This document shows, piece after piece, positions 1 through 7,254 of a DNA stretch of 15,967 nt. The DNA lies in assembly GCA_021850555.1 (NCBI GenBank), contig JAJZLX010000134.1, positions 1 through 15,967 on the forward strand, written 5' to 3'. Every line of letters begins with the position of its first letter. Within the stretch, counting starts at the first letter, position 1. The notes below the pieces were generated by a model. It did not search any database. It was not told the origin of the DNA and saw only the letters and a list, made by a program, of their open reading frames with translations. This stretch comes from Pseudomonadota bacterium. GTDB taxonomy: Bacteria > Pseudomonadota > Gammaproteobacteria > Steroidobacterales > Steroidobacteraceae. The translations under genes were made by a program, and so were the position numbers.

Positions 1-55
1 CCACGCAGTCCATGTACTTGCACTTGATGCAGTTTTCAGTCACCACGAAAGTCAT
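1..55 (-). CDS. fdxA: Ferredoxin FdxA, N-terminal fragment (cut by window edge)
   Basis: Only the first 18 codons are inside the window, read on the minus strand from an ATG at 53-55. The peptide begins MTFVVTENCIKCKYMDCV, which is the characteristic start of the small 7Fe (3Fe-4S plus 4Fe-4S) ferredoxins of the FdxA family. Cys9, Cys12 and Cys17 lie in the expected cluster-ligand pattern. A purine-rich ribosome binding site (GGAAGGAAA) precedes the start. In this family the protein is a soluble cytoplasmic electron carrier. The gene follows the Nudix gene on the same strand after a 124-bp gap that contains a GC-rich hairpin, so it may be separately transcribed. The rest of the gene is outside the window. 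Confidence 0.88.
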   Translation of the reverse strand, partial: MTFVVTENCIKCKYMDCV

Positions 56-147
56 CGAATTTCCTTCCAGAACAACGGGCTGTAATGCTGCCCGCGGTCG
101 GCGGCGAGCGTAGCGCCGCGCCGGGCGTCGCATTCTGCCACGCGGCG

Positions 148-170
148 CGCGCGGCCCGCAAAGCCGCGCG
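148..170 (-). terminator. GC-rich hairpin between nudix and fdxA
   Basis: Perfect 8-bp inverted repeat CGCGCGGC / GCCGCGCG (148-155 and 163-170) with a 7-nt loop, 10 bp past the Nudix stop codon on the minus strand. There is no T-run after it, so it is not a textbook intrinsic terminator. It could be a weak terminator or a processing stem. Confidence 0.35.
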
Positions 171-179
171 GCCCCGGGT

Positions 180-719
180 CTAGGTGAGCCGGCGCCGCAG
201 GGTCGCGAAGTGGTGCGTCTCGCGCTGTTCGGCGCGGTCCTCCAGGTAACGGCGCAAGCTGAATTCCGTACTTGGAAACGCAAGGTCCGCCCACGGGATG
301 TCCTCCACCCGGACCAGGGCCGTCTCCAGGCTCTCGGGTCCCGCGCCGTGTTCCTCCGCCCGCATGTCCGCGCGGAAAAACACATGGACCTGATGGGCAT
401 CGAGCACATGCACGATGGACAGCAGCGAGCCGATCTCGACCTCGACCTGCGCCTCCTCGCGTGACTCGCGGGCTGCGCCTTCCTGCAACGTCTCCCCGTT
501 TTCCAGGAAGCCGGCCGGTACCGTCCAGTAGCCTCGCCGCGGCTCGATCGCCCGCCGGCACATCAGGATGCGTCCGGCGTGCTCCGGGACGCAGCCGACC
601 ACCAAGCGGGGATTCTGATAGTGGACGGCGCCACACGCCTCGCAGAGGTAACGCGGCAAGTGGTCGCCGGGCGGCACGCGCACGGTCAGCCGCGCGCCGC
701 ACTGGCTGCAGAAGCTCAT
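180..719 (-). CDS. Zinc-ribbon Nudix hydrolase
   Basis: This 179-residue protein has two visible parts. Residues 4-29 hold a four-cysteine zinc ribbon (Cys4, Cys7, Cys26, Cys29), as in the Nudix_N_2 group. Residues 40-165 are a Nudix fold with a Nudix box at 70-92: Gly70, Glu76, then Arg84-Glu85 and the metal-binding Glu88-Glu89 (REsrEEaqV, with Gln in place of the usual glycine). Nudix enzymes cleave nucleoside diphosphates linked to another group; the zinc ribbon recalls NADH pyrophosphatase relatives, but the substrate cannot be read from sequence. I chose the ATG at 717-719 because it places the zinc ribbon at the N-terminus. The open frame extends 33 codons further upstream, but that stretch looks like translated non-coding DNA. 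The chosen start has no Shine-Dalgarno sequence, so translation may be leaderless or weak. Gene order on the minus strand is GGDEF, nudix, fdxA. Confidence 0.88.
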   Translation of the reverse strand: MSFCSQCGARLTVRVPPGDHLPRYLCEACGAVHYQNPRLVVGCVPEHAGRILMCRRAIEPRRGYWTVPAGFLENGETLQEGAARESREEAQVEVEIGSLLSIVHVLDAHQVHVFFRADMRAEEHGAGPESLETALVRVEDIPWADLAFPSTEFSLRRYLEDRAEQRETHHFATLRRRLT

Positions 720-941
720 GGTGTGGGGTGAGGGGTGGGGCACCGCGCAAGAGAAACGGTTGGGGAACTCTCCGGAGCATAAGCGGCGCTGCGTCCCTTG
801 TCGACCATACAGGCGCATCTGCGAGCAAGCAGGCCTTGGCCGGCCCCTACCGCATGGCCGCGATGTTGGGATCTCGAGGCGGACCGCCGGCCGGGCAATC
901 GGCGCGGCTCCACCGGGTCCAGCCGCGCGCCACGGCGTTGA
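720..941. other. Intergenic gap between nudix and GGDEF gene
   Basis: About 220 bp. It must hold the nudix promoter on the minus strand, but I could not pick convincing -35 and -10 boxes. Open frames here on either strand are short continuations of non-coding translation. Confidence 0.5.
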
Positions 942-2945
942 TCAGGCCGATCCCAGCACCGCGCTGGCAGCGCGGCTGATGCGCACCGCGTCGCGGCCGG
1001 CGTCCTTCGCCTCGTAGAGGGCCGCATCGGCGCGCGCAACGATCTCATCGAGTGTGCGGACTCCGTCCGCCGTGGTTGCCAGTCCGGCGCTGAACGTGAC
1101 ACGCAGTTGCGTCGGCGGCTCGCCGGCTTGGATATCGATGCGCGAAGCCAGCGCGCACAGCCGTCCGACCGTGAGCAGCGCGCTGTCGAGTGTCGTCTCC
1201 GGCAGCACCAGGAGAAATTCCTCTCCGCCCCAGCGTCCGAGGATGTCGCCTCCCCGCAGCGCCTCGCGCGAGAGACGCGCGAACTCGCGCAGCACGTAAT
1301 CGCCGGCGGCATGACCGTACTGGTCGTTGATGGTCTTGAAGTGATCGAAATCGAGCAGTGCCACGGTGAGCGGCCGGTCGTGCTCGAGTGCCGAGCCGAG
1401 GGCCCGGGTGGCCCGCTGCGCAGTGTGCCCGCGGTTCGGCAGGCCCGTCAGCGGGTCTGTGTTCGCCAACACCAGCAGTTGCCGGCGGTGGCGTCGGCCC
1501 GAGATCAGGATATAGGACAGCAGGACGATGATCAGGCCGCCGGCGACGCCGGCAGTGCCCATCCAGTGCAGCAGCTGGCGCTGCTTGGCGGCGTGGTGGG
1601 CGGCGGCCTGGAGCTTGCGCGTCAGCACGGCGTTGCGCAGGAACTCCTCCGAGGTCCGAAAACGCATCTCCAGAGCGGCTTTCAGGCGGGCTTGACTGAT
1701 TCGGTTCTCAGCTTTGAAGCGACGCAAGTACTCGCTCTGGTCGCGATACGCGGCCGCATAGCGGTGCAGCGCCGCCTCGGCCCGCGAGCGGGCGAGATAG
1801 GCGGGAACGATGATTGTGGCCGCCAGGTCCGCGCCGGAGTGATCGAGCACCCCGTTGAGCAGCGCGAGGGCGTGCCGGGGCCGCCGCTCGCCGAGCGCAA
1901 TTCGCGCGCGCAGCACGGCGGTTTCTTTGATCATGGCGCGCGCGTTGCCGGCCGCGAACGCTGGTGCGGCACGGTTGCATGCCCGGCGCGCGGCGCCGAA
2001 TCGTTGCAGTGCGATGTCGGCCTGACAGATGCGTAGATTCGCGTAAGCGACCCCTTGGCGATTGTCGATCGTGGTGCTGAGGGCCCGATCCGAGCGATAG
2101 GCGGCGATCGCACGATGATAGTGCCGCATGGCGCGCAGAATCCCGCCCTCGAAATACAGGTCCGTGGCCAGATAGTTGGTCGAATTGTGCGCCTTGTCCC
2201 AGCCGATCGTCTGCCGGATCAGCGCCAGCGCCTGCTTGTACTCGCCCATTCTGCGCAGCACGTCGGTCAGGAAGACGCCCGCATCGATTCGCGCCGCGGG
2301 CAGGCCGAGCGCCTGTGCCCGCAGGTACGACTGGGTGAGCTCGCGGAGCGCGAGGTCGGAGCGATTACGCAGTATGTTCAGCTCGCCCGCGGTGATCTTC
2401 AGGCACAGAGCGCTGGGCGAGTTCGCCGGCAGCGAGGCACGGGCCTGCTTGATCCGCCGCAGCGCCCGGGCGATCCCGGCCGGCGAGTTGAAACTGGCCG
2501 CGTAGCTCGAGAGGATCTGCTCGCGCAGCGGGTCGACGGCGCCGCGGGGCAGCTCCAGGCCCCGGCGCGCCGAGGCGCGGGCAGCGTGATACAGGGCCAG
2601 CTCGCGGTAGGCGGACGCCTGGATGGCGTACAGCGCGGCGACGCGCCGCGGATCGGTGCGCGCGCTGCCGGGCGGCAGCCGGGCGATGCGTGCCTCGGCC
2701 TGCGCCAGGGCCTGGCTGGCATCGCGCGAGACCAGCGGGCGCAGTGCGACGAACTGCGGCTCGCGCACGGGGAAGCAGCCGGCGTGCGCGGGCTTGCCGA
2801 TGCCCACGCCGGCCAGCAGCGGAACCAGCAGTCCCGCGCACCATCCCGGCGTCTTACGCCCTATTGCCGCTTTGCCGAACATGACCTGTCGCAACATAGA
2901 TCGTCGGAGGATACCGGGGGCACGTGATTTCACGTTTTTGCGCAC
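942..2945 (-). CDS. TPR-containing membrane diguanylate cyclase (GGDEF)
   Basis: Up to 667 residues. An N-terminal hydrophobic segment (about residues 36-50) ending in AHA-GC looks like a signal peptide with signal peptidase I cleavage near residue 55. Residues 60-430 are an alanine/arginine-rich helical region with TPR-like repeats, followed by a predicted coiled linker (430-460), a membrane span (about 463-483) and a GGDEF domain (490-655). The active-site motif is GGEEF at 573-577. An intact RxxD inhibitory site (Arg564-Asp567) lies exactly five residues before it, so the enzyme should make cyclic di-GMP from two GTP and be subject to product inhibition. The TPR part would sit in the periplasm as a sensor. 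The longest frame starts at a GTG (2943-2945). In-frame ATGs at 2897 (residue 17) and 2882 (residue 22) give a more normal signal peptide and put the inverted repeat at 2922-2935 outside the gene, so the true start is probably one of these; none has a strong ribosome binding site. GGDEF/TPR call is firm, the start is not. Confidence 0.88.
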   Translation of the reverse strand: MRKNVKSRAPGILRRSMLRQVMFGKAAIGRKTPGWCAGLLVPLLAGVGIGKPAHAGCFPVREPQFVALRPLVSRDASQALAQAEARIARLPPGSARTDPRRVAALYAIQASAYRELALYHAARASARRGLELPRGAVDPLREQILSSYAASFNSPAGIARALRRIKQARASLPANSPSALCLKITAGELNILRNRSDLALRELTQSYLRAQALGLPAARIDAGVFLTDVLRRMGEYKQALALIRQTIGWDKAHNSTNYLATDLYFEGGILRAMRHYHRAIAAYRSDRALSTTIDNRQGVAYANLRICQADIALQRFGAARRACNRAAPAFAAGNARAMIKETAVLRARIALGERRPRHALALLNGVLDHSGADLAATIIVPAYLARSRAEAALHRYAAAYRDQSEYLRRFKAENRISQARLKAALEMRFRTSEEFLRNAVLTRKLQAAAHHAAKQRQLLHWMGTAGVAGGLIIVLLSYILISGRRHRRQLLVLANTDPLTGLPNRGHTAQRATRALGSALEHDRPLTVALLDFDHFKTINDQYGHAAGDYVLREFARLSREALRGGDILGRWGGEEFLLVLPETTLDSALLTVGRLCALASRIDIQAGEPPTQLRVTFSAGLATTADGVRTLDEIVARADAALYEAKDAGRDAVRISRAASAVLGSA
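2922..2939. promoter_or_regulatory. Inverted repeat near GGDEF start
   Basis: ACGTGA (2922-2927), a 2-bp spacer and TCACGT (2930-2935), followed by TTTT on the plus strand. It lies 25-55 bp upstream of the two inner ATG starts of the GGDEF gene. It could be an operator for that gene, or a weak plus-strand terminator-like structure. Function inferred only from position. Confidence 0.35.
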
Positions 2946-3687
2946 TGTCGCCGCCCGGAGACGGTGTGCCAGGTTCAGGCGTGCGGCCCGTCACACTTGC
3001 GCGAGCCGATGGGAGCGGCGCGCTCCACGCGCGTGCGAAGATCGCGGCTAAGAACCTTCGGGCGAGGGGTCTGCGCATCATCACGGTGTGCGGCTCGCCG
3101 CCCGCTACGGGCGGGCGGCCCGCAAGTGACGCAGGGGCCTCGCGCTGCGCAGGCGAGCGCACCGGCAACGCTCGTTTGGCTTCAGCGTCCTCGCACGCAG
3201 AACCGCGCAGCGGCTCCACAGGATCTGCAGGGACCGAGACACGGCGTGCGCCGTCAGGAACGGCGCAAGGAAGCGTCAGGGCGAACTCTCGGCAGGGCGG
3301 ATTGGCCTGTCCTGCATGCGGCCTGCGAATCTGGCGGCATAACGCGCAGTGTGCGCAAGCACGGCACGCCGGGCGGGCAATCCGTGACAAGGCCGCAAGC
3401 GCTGAGTGCGCCCGATGTCGGAGTCAAAAAGCTGCCGCAAGTCATTGAATGACACGCCACTGCGGCAGGTTGGCAGGCGAGTGTGCCCCGGAGGATACTC
3501 CCGCGGCTCTCCACGGCGTGATCCCGATACTCCCGGGTTGTCCTTCGAACGCGGCGCCGGAGCATTGGGCGATACCGCGCGTCACCGTAAACGTCGACTC
3601 GCTCATAATTCCCAGGTGGACGGAAGGTAATTCCATGAACCGGCCATTGGGTCGGTTACGGTTGAGCGGCCGTTGCTGGGCTTGTCG
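2946..3687. other. Long non-coding stretch upstream of ccdAB
   Basis: About 740 bp without a convincing gene. Frames are open on both strands (for example 2964-3452 plus and 2854-3390 minus), but the translations are arginine/alanine-rich, resemble no family I know and have no ribosome binding sites. It contains a strong GC hairpin (CCGCCCG, loop CTA, CGGGCGG at 3098-3114) and dispersed repeat copy A at 3410-3586. It marks the junction between the housekeeping-like left part and the toxin-antitoxin island. Confidence 0.55.
3410..3586 (+). repeat. Dispersed island repeat, copy A
   Basis: Aligns by eye with copy C (12374-12558) over its whole length. Shared blocks include GCCCGA-GTCGGA at the left, TGCGGCAGGTTGGCAGGCGA in the middle, CCGCGGCTCTCCA-GGCGTGATCC, then ATTGGGC and GTCACC at the right. 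Copy A also has a nested inverted repeat: outer arms CTGCCGCA (3432-3439) and TGCGGCAG (3461-3468), inner arms GTCATT (3441-3446) and AATGAC (3448-3453). It ends about 100 bp before the ccdAB promoter. I do not recognise the repeat as a named element. Confidence 0.7.
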
Positions 3688-3720
3688 TTGCCGGCTCTGC
3701 GCAATGCGCATATAGTGCGC
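3688..3720 (+). promoter_or_regulatory. ccdAB promoter with overlapping palindrome
   Basis: A sigma70-like promoter is readable: TTGCCG (3688-3693), 17-bp spacer, TATAGT (3711-3716). The -10 box sits inside the imperfect palindrome GCGCA-TATAG-TGCGC (3706-3720), where a CcdA-CcdB complex could bind and repress. This placement is what autoregulated type II toxin-antitoxin operons show; binding itself is inferred. Confidence 0.6.
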
Positions 3721-3744
3721 ATCGACAATCCAGAAGGCATCGGA

Positions 3745-3996
3745 GTGAAGCGCAGCCCCGCCAGTACGGCACGTAAGCGTCCGGTCAACCTCACGCTGAG
3801 CGAGGACCTCGTTGAGGAGGTCAAAGGCGTTACCGGCAATCTTTCCGGAGTCGTCGAATCGCTCCTCGCCGATTTCCTCTCCAAGGAGCGGGAACGCCGA
3901 TCGGGCATCGTTGAGCAGGCGCGCGCGACAGCCACTTTGTGGAATAGCTTTGCGGAATGCAATGGGTCGTTCGCCGACGATCATTCAACACTCTGA
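3745..3996 (+). CDS. ccdA: CcdA-type antitoxin
   Basis: With a GTG start at 3745 the protein is 83 residues, close to the usual 70-85 of CcdA. The GAAGG at 3733-3737 gives a properly spaced ribosome binding site; the frame stays open upstream to 3673, but that part overlaps the promoter. Residues 12-45 (RPVNLTLSEDLVEEV onward) fit a ribbon-helix-helix DNA-binding domain. The C-terminal part carries WNSF-ECNGSFADDH (residues 66-80), matching the CcdB-binding tail of F-plasmid CcdA, which ends EMNGSFADE. It should neutralise CcdB and repress its own operon. Its TGA stop overlaps the ATG of ccdB (TGATG), implying translational coupling. Confidence 0.88.
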   Translation: MKRSPASTARKRPVNLTLSEDLVEEVKGVTGNLSGVVESLLADFLSKERERRSGIVEQARATATLWNSFAECNGSFADDHSTL

Positions 3997-4316
3997 TGGC
4001 GCAATTTGATGTCCATCGCAATGTCGGCAGGCATAAGGACGGCATTCCATTTGTCGTCGTTGCCCAATCCCGGTTGTTTGACGACTATCGTCGCCGCGTT
4101 GTCATTCCCCTGGTGCGGAGAACCGAGCTTGGCCGGATTCCCAATACACGCCTCAATCCGAGCTTCAAGATCAAAGGCATCGCGGTGGTATTGCATCCGC
4201 TCGAGATTGTATCGGTCGCCAACGAGCGCCTGGGCGAGCGCGTCGGTTCACTCGCCGAGGAAGGTGAGGCAATCGTAGCTGCTCTGGATGAACTGTTTGT
4301 CCGCGCCTTCGGGTAG
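3996..4316 (+). CDS. ccdB: CcdB-type toxin
   Basis: 106 residues, the family size (F-plasmid CcdB has 101). It starts MAQFDVHRN and contains the family's core strand pattern, including RRRVVIPLV (residues 32-40) and a histidine-containing central strand. In this family the toxin acts on the GyrA subunit of DNA gyrase and traps cleaved DNA. The F-plasmid protein ends in Trp-Gly-Ile, residues needed for gyrase poisoning; this one ends ELFVRAFG with no tryptophan, so potency or target may differ. The start was set at the ATG overlapping the ccdA stop; the longer frame from 3957 would lie inside ccdA. The gene ends with TAG. Confidence 0.87.
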   Translation: MAQFDVHRNVGRHKDGIPFVVVAQSRLFDDYRRRVVIPLVRRTELGRIPNTRLNPSFKIKGIAVVLHPLEIVSVANERLGERVGSLAEEGEAIVAALDELFVRAFG

Positions 4317-4454
4317 CTCCGCGACGGAACGCCTTCGGCTCTGACCGTCCAGTCATAGCCACTCGACGGCGGTCGTCAGAACGGCGGCGTCACTTTGGTG
4401 ACAGCGGCAGCTCTCAGGCAGCATGAGCAGTCTCGCGGTGCCGAGATCACCTCC
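4317..4454. other. Gap after ccdAB with small hairpin
   Basis: Short intergenic stretch. GTCAC (4389-4393), loop TTTG and GTGAC (4398-4402) form a perfect 5-bp stem, but there is no T-run, so a terminator role is only possible. Nothing coding is evident. Confidence 0.4.
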
Positions 4455-4496
4455 TTGACGAGTAGTCGGGAGCTTGCTATTTTGAGAACTCTCAAA
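4455..4496 (+). promoter_or_regulatory. sdpRI promoter and SdpR operator
   Basis: TTGACG (4455-4460), 17-bp spacer, TATTTT (4478-4483). Overlapping the -10 box is a perfect inverted repeat TTTGAGA-AC-TCTCAAA (arms 4481-4487 and 4490-4496). Its position over the transcription start is what is expected for a site bound by a dimeric ArsR-type autorepressor, here the product of the next gene. Operator function is inferred. Confidence 0.68.
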
Positions 4497-4510
4497 CTAC
4501 AGACCGGCCT

Positions 4511-4795
4511 ATGAGAGACGCCGTATTTCGAGCAATCGCAGACCCTCATAGACGGAAGATATTGCGACTTCTGCAGCAGGGCTCGATGACCGCCGGACAG
4601 ATTGCCGAGCGTTTTGATATCACCAAGGGCTCCCTTTCCTATCATTTCAACATTCTAAAATCGGCAGGACTGATTCGCTGTGAGCGCCGCGCCCAGGAGC
4701 AGGTCTATTCCCTAAATACCTCGGTTTTCGAGGAAATCGCGGCAATGTTTCTGGAATTGTTCCCATCTCCCAGGCCGCTGAGGCGAAAGGCATGA
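4511..4795 (+). CDS. sdpR: SdpR-like ArsR-family autorepressor
   Basis: 94 residues, a single winged helix-turn-helix. The N-terminus reads FRAIADPHRRKILRLL (6-21), the family signature of ArsR/SdpR proteins; the recognition helix is about 38-51 (TKGSLSYHFNILKSAG), followed by the wing and YSLNTSVFEE. There is no CxCxxD-type metal-binding motif, which favours an SdpR-type rather than a metal-sensing ArsR. In Bacillus, SdpR represses the sdpRI operon and is sequestered at the membrane by SdpI when the toxin is present. The stop codon overlaps the start of the next gene (ATGA at 4792-4795). There is no clear Shine-Dalgarno sequence before the ATG; the expected leader is only about 20 nt. Confidence 0.88.
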   Translation: MRDAVFRAIADPHRRKILRLLQQGSMTAGQIAERFDITKGSLSYHFNILKSAGLIRCERRAQEQVYSLNTSVFEEIAAMFLELFPSPRPLRRKA

Positions 4796-5445
4796 GAGCA
4801 TTGGGTCGATACTGGCTCGCAATCTCGCTCGTAGCCGCAGCGTTCGCATCCTCCGCGGCGCTCTATCCGATGCTTCCCGCAGTTATTCCGACCCATTGGA
4901 ACGCTGCTGGCGTAATCGACGGGTGGATGCCGAAATTGCGCGGTGCGGTTGTTGCTCCTATTGGCTCGCTGGTGACGGTCCTCTGCCTGATTCTGTTCGA
5001 ACCGAGCGAGATCGAGACGGAAGACGATGACCTGAAAGTCCGCTATTACCCGACTATCGTTGCCGGTGTCGCGGCAATATGGTTGTTCGGTAACCTCTCG
5101 GTACTCACGTACGGCATGGGCTGGCGCCACGACATGCCGTCGGATGCGGCCGTCGCAGTGGGCCTTTTGCTCATTGTGATTGGCAACAGCCTGGGCAAGT
5201 TCAGTCGGAATGGAGTGGTTGGCGTTCGGACACCTTGGACGTTGGCAGATAAAGAAGTCTGGGTACGCACGAACCGTGTCGGTGGGTGGCTCGTCGTCCT
5301 CGCGGGCGTGGTAATGGCTGCTACAGGTCTTATGGGATTTGTGGCTCCTGGCTTGATTGCTCTTGGTGTTGCGGCAGCGCTATCGGCAGGGTATTCCTAC
5401 ATCATATGGCGCCGGATCAACAGGGGCGATGGTAGCTCCACCTGA
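4792..5445 (+). CDS. sdpI: SdpI-family integral membrane protein
   Basis: 217 residues with about six membrane spans (near 8-27, 50-69, 87-108, 118-134, 166-182, 185-205). The first part matches DUF1648 (LPAVIPTHWNAAGVIDGW at 28-45). The SdpI signature lies at 132-165 (NSLGKFSRNGVVGVRTPWT, then a Trp-Val-Arg-Thr-Asn-Arg stretch). Bacillus SdpI gives immunity to the SDP peptide toxin and acts as receptor that sequesters SdpR. No sdpABC-like toxin genes are visible here, so the pair may serve envelope stress or immunity to foreign toxins. It is translationally coupled to sdpR by a 4-bp overlap. Confidence 0.88.
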   Translation: MRALGRYWLAISLVAAAFASSAALYPMLPAVIPTHWNAAGVIDGWMPKLRGAVVAPIGSLVTVLCLILFEPSEIETEDDDLKVRYYPTIVAGVAAIWLFGNLSVLTYGMGWRHDMPSDAAVAVGLLLIVIGNSLGKFSRNGVVGVRTPWTLADKEVWVRTNRVGGWLVVLAGVVMAATGLMGFVAPGLIALGVAAALSAGYSYIIWRRINRGDGSST

Positions 5446-5459
5446 GATCGTGTCCGGCA

Positions 5460-5484
5460 CGGGCGATCGCCCGAATGTGATTTT
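5460..5484 (+). terminator. Palindrome after sdpI, possible terminator
   Basis: A perfect 14-bp palindrome CGGGCGATCGCCCG (5460-5473) can fold as a 5-bp stem with loop GATC. It lies 15 bp after the sdpI stop and is followed by a weak T-run (TTTT at 5481-5484). Position favours a terminator, though the stem is short. Confidence 0.4.
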
Positions 5485-5683
5485 CACCTCATGGCAGACG
5501 TTTAGTCCCGCTCGTGGCGGGTGACGGCAGAGCGTGGGAAGCGGAAGTTTGACCCTATGCGAACCCGTGGATGTGTCGCCGCAAGTCTGGTTTCATGGGC
5601 ATCGCCGCAAAGAGGTGGCATAGACTAGCGGCAACGATGCCGCGCATGTAGGTCGGTGTCCGGCCTGACACGCGGTGGGTGCT

Positions 5684-5850
5684 CGCGGGCGGCACCAAAT
5701 TCCGGTGGCGCTCGGCGCTGTGCGACGGAGCACGAGATGCCGGGCACTCAATCCAAGGCACTGCCGGATGTGCCGGGTCTGCCCGAGGTCGGAGTCGAAT
5801 CTTGCCCAGAAGTACCCCCGGCCATACCCCCAGCGGCCCTGCGGGTACAC
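5684..5850 (+). repeat. Dispersed island repeat, copy B (internally deleted)
   Basis: Aligns with the left and right parts of copy C. Left block: CGCGGGC at the start, then TCCGGTGG, GGCACT, CCGGATGTGC-GG and TCTGCCCGAGGTCGGA. Right block: ATACCCCCAGC followed by a GC-rich match. The middle block shared by copies A and C (with TGCGGCAGGTTGGCAGGCGA) is missing, so B looks internally deleted. It ends about 134 bp before the fic promoter and has the same orientation as the other copies. Confidence 0.6.
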
Positions 5851-5983
5851 TGTGCTTCTTGCCCAGTTGCCTAAGCAGCCTGGCGCAGTGAATGAGGCGC
5901 TGATTCACCGCACGAATTGCGGCGAATGGCAACTTCCCGGTCACCGGACCTAGAACCGGACGTTGTTGTGGTGATCCGTCCTA

Positions 5984-6013
5984 TTGGTCATCGGTAACTG
6001 CCTGAAATATAGT
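5984..6013 (+). promoter_or_regulatory. fic promoter (leaderless geometry)
   Basis: TTGGTC (5984-5989), 18-bp spacer, TATAGT (6008-6013). Transcription would begin at about 6019-6021, on or next to the ATG of the fic gene, so the message may be leaderless. If not, translation would start at the next in-frame ATG (6052). Confidence 0.45.
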
Positions 6014-6018
6014 ACCAT

Positions 6019-7254
6019 ATGGCCAAATATAAAGCGGACAATGTATCGGACATGAATACGGCGAAGGACCGGGGCGAGGAGCCCGGACTGATGGAGCCGC
6101 TTGTCCTCGGGGAAGCCTCTCGCCGCCGCCCGGAATTGGCCGATCTTGCGCTCGAACTCGCGCAGCGCAGCGCTGGGTTCCGCCGCTCGCTGCCGGAAAG
6201 CCTGCTGTTCTCGCTGGCGACGCTGGTGCGCGCGATGAACTGTTACTACAGCAACTTGATCGAGGGGCATGACACACACCCCATCGAAATCGAGCGCGCT
6301 CTGCAGGGCGACTACAGCAAGGATGCGAAGAAGCGTGATCTGCAGCTCGAAGCCATGGCGCATATCACCGTCCAGCAATGGATTGACGAAGGCGGTCTCA
6401 GGGGCCGGGCAGTTGCCGCGGACTCCATCCGCGAGATTCACCGTCGGTTCGGCGAATCGCTGCCCGAAGGCCTGCTGTGGGTTGAGGACCCGGCCACACA
6501 CGAACACATACGGGTCATTCCGGGCGAACTACGCACCCGTGACGTCGCGGTGGGCAATCACATCGCCATCAGCGCGCCGGCGGTGCCCCGCTTCCTCGGG
6601 CGCTTTGAAGGGGTCTATAGCCGCCTCGGCAAAACCGAAACCATTCTCGCCGCGCCGGCGGCCCACCACCGCCTGGCGTGGATTCACCCGTTCCTCGACG
6701 GCAACGGCCGCGTCGCGCGGCTGATGTCACATGCAACGTTGCTGGAGGCGCTCGACACCGGCGCGGTCTGGTCTGTCGCGCGCGGCTTGGCGCGAAACGT
6801 CGCTGCATACAAGGGTCACTTGGCGGCTTGCGATATGACCCGTCGAAACGATCTCGACGGTCACGGTAATCTGAGCGAGGAAGCCCTGGCGGAATTCACG
6901 CGGTTCTTCCTGGCCACGTGTCTCGATCAGGTCTCGTTCATGGAAGGGCTGATGCAGCCGGAGTCGTTGCGCACCCGTATCCTGCTGTGGACCGAAGAGG
7001 AAATCCGTCTCCATCGTCTGCCGCCGAAGTCCGGTGCCATCCTCGAAGCCGTGCTCTACCGCGGCGAACTGCCGCGCGGTGATGCCGCCGGCATCGTCGG
7101 TACCGGAGACCGTCAGGCGCGGCGTGTCGTGTCGGCGCTGATCGAGAGAGGTGTGGTGATTTCCGTGAGCAGCCGCGCGCCGTTGCGGCTTGCTTTTCCG
7201 GCGGCGCTGGCATCTCGCTGGATGCCGGGTCTGTTTCCGGATCAACGTGGTTGA
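6019..7254 (+). CDS. Fic-domain protein AMPylator, self-inhibited class
   Basis: 411 residues. The Fic core motif is canonical, HPFLDGNGR at 223-231, with the catalytic His223 and the nucleotide-binding Asp/Asn and Arg. An inhibitory motif of the (S/T)xxxE(G/N) type is present N-terminal to the core: SNLIEG at 78-83, Glu82 being the residue that blocks productive ATP binding. This makes it a self-contained class II Fic protein needing no separate antitoxin. The region after about 330 resembles a winged-helix domain (SGAILEAVLYRGELPRGDAA and following), suggesting DNA binding. Fic proteins usually transfer AMP to hydroxyl groups of target proteins; the target is not readable. Start 6019 is the longest; ATG 6052 is an alternative. 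The gene is alone, with no partner on its strand. Confidence 0.9.
   Translation: MAKYKADNVSDMNTAKDRGEEPGLMEPLVLGEASRRRPELADLALELAQRSAGFRRSLPESLLFSLATLVRAMNCYYSNLIEGHDTHPIEIERALQGDYSKDAKKRDLQLEAMAHITVQQWIDEGGLRGRAVAADSIREIHRRFGESLPEGLLWVEDPATHEHIRVIPGELRTRDVAVGNHIAISAPAVPRFLGRFEGVYSRLGKTETILAAPAAHHRLAWIHPFLDGNGRVARLMSHATLLEALDTGAVWSVARGLARNVAAYKGHLAACDMTRRNDLDGHGNLSEEALAEFTRFFLATCLDQVSFMEGLMQPESLRTRILLWTEEEIRLHRLPPKSGAILEAVLYRGELPRGDAAGIVGTGDRQARRVVSALIERGVVISVSSRAPLRLAFPAALASRWMPGLFPDQRG

Larger units (their letters stand above)
5446..5983. other. Non-coding stretch before fic
   Basis: About 540 bp with no supported gene. It contains the palindrome after sdpI, an imperfect inverted repeat (5598-5608 with 5628-5641: GGCATCG/CGATGCC plus CCGC/GCGG with a 3-nt bulge), and dispersed repeat copy B (5684-5850). 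Open frames here are unsupported. Confidence 0.55.

Noticed and set aside
1107..2927. Long plus-strand open frames opposite the GGDEF gene (1107-2036, 2055-2927)
   Set aside because: They are antisense shadows in GC-rich DNA. The minus-strand protein has clear TPR, membrane and GGDEF features, while these have none.
2854..3452. Open frames on both strands upstream of ccdAB
   Set aside because: Translations are Arg/Ala-rich without domains, and no ribosome binding sites are seen. Both strands are open because of GC content.
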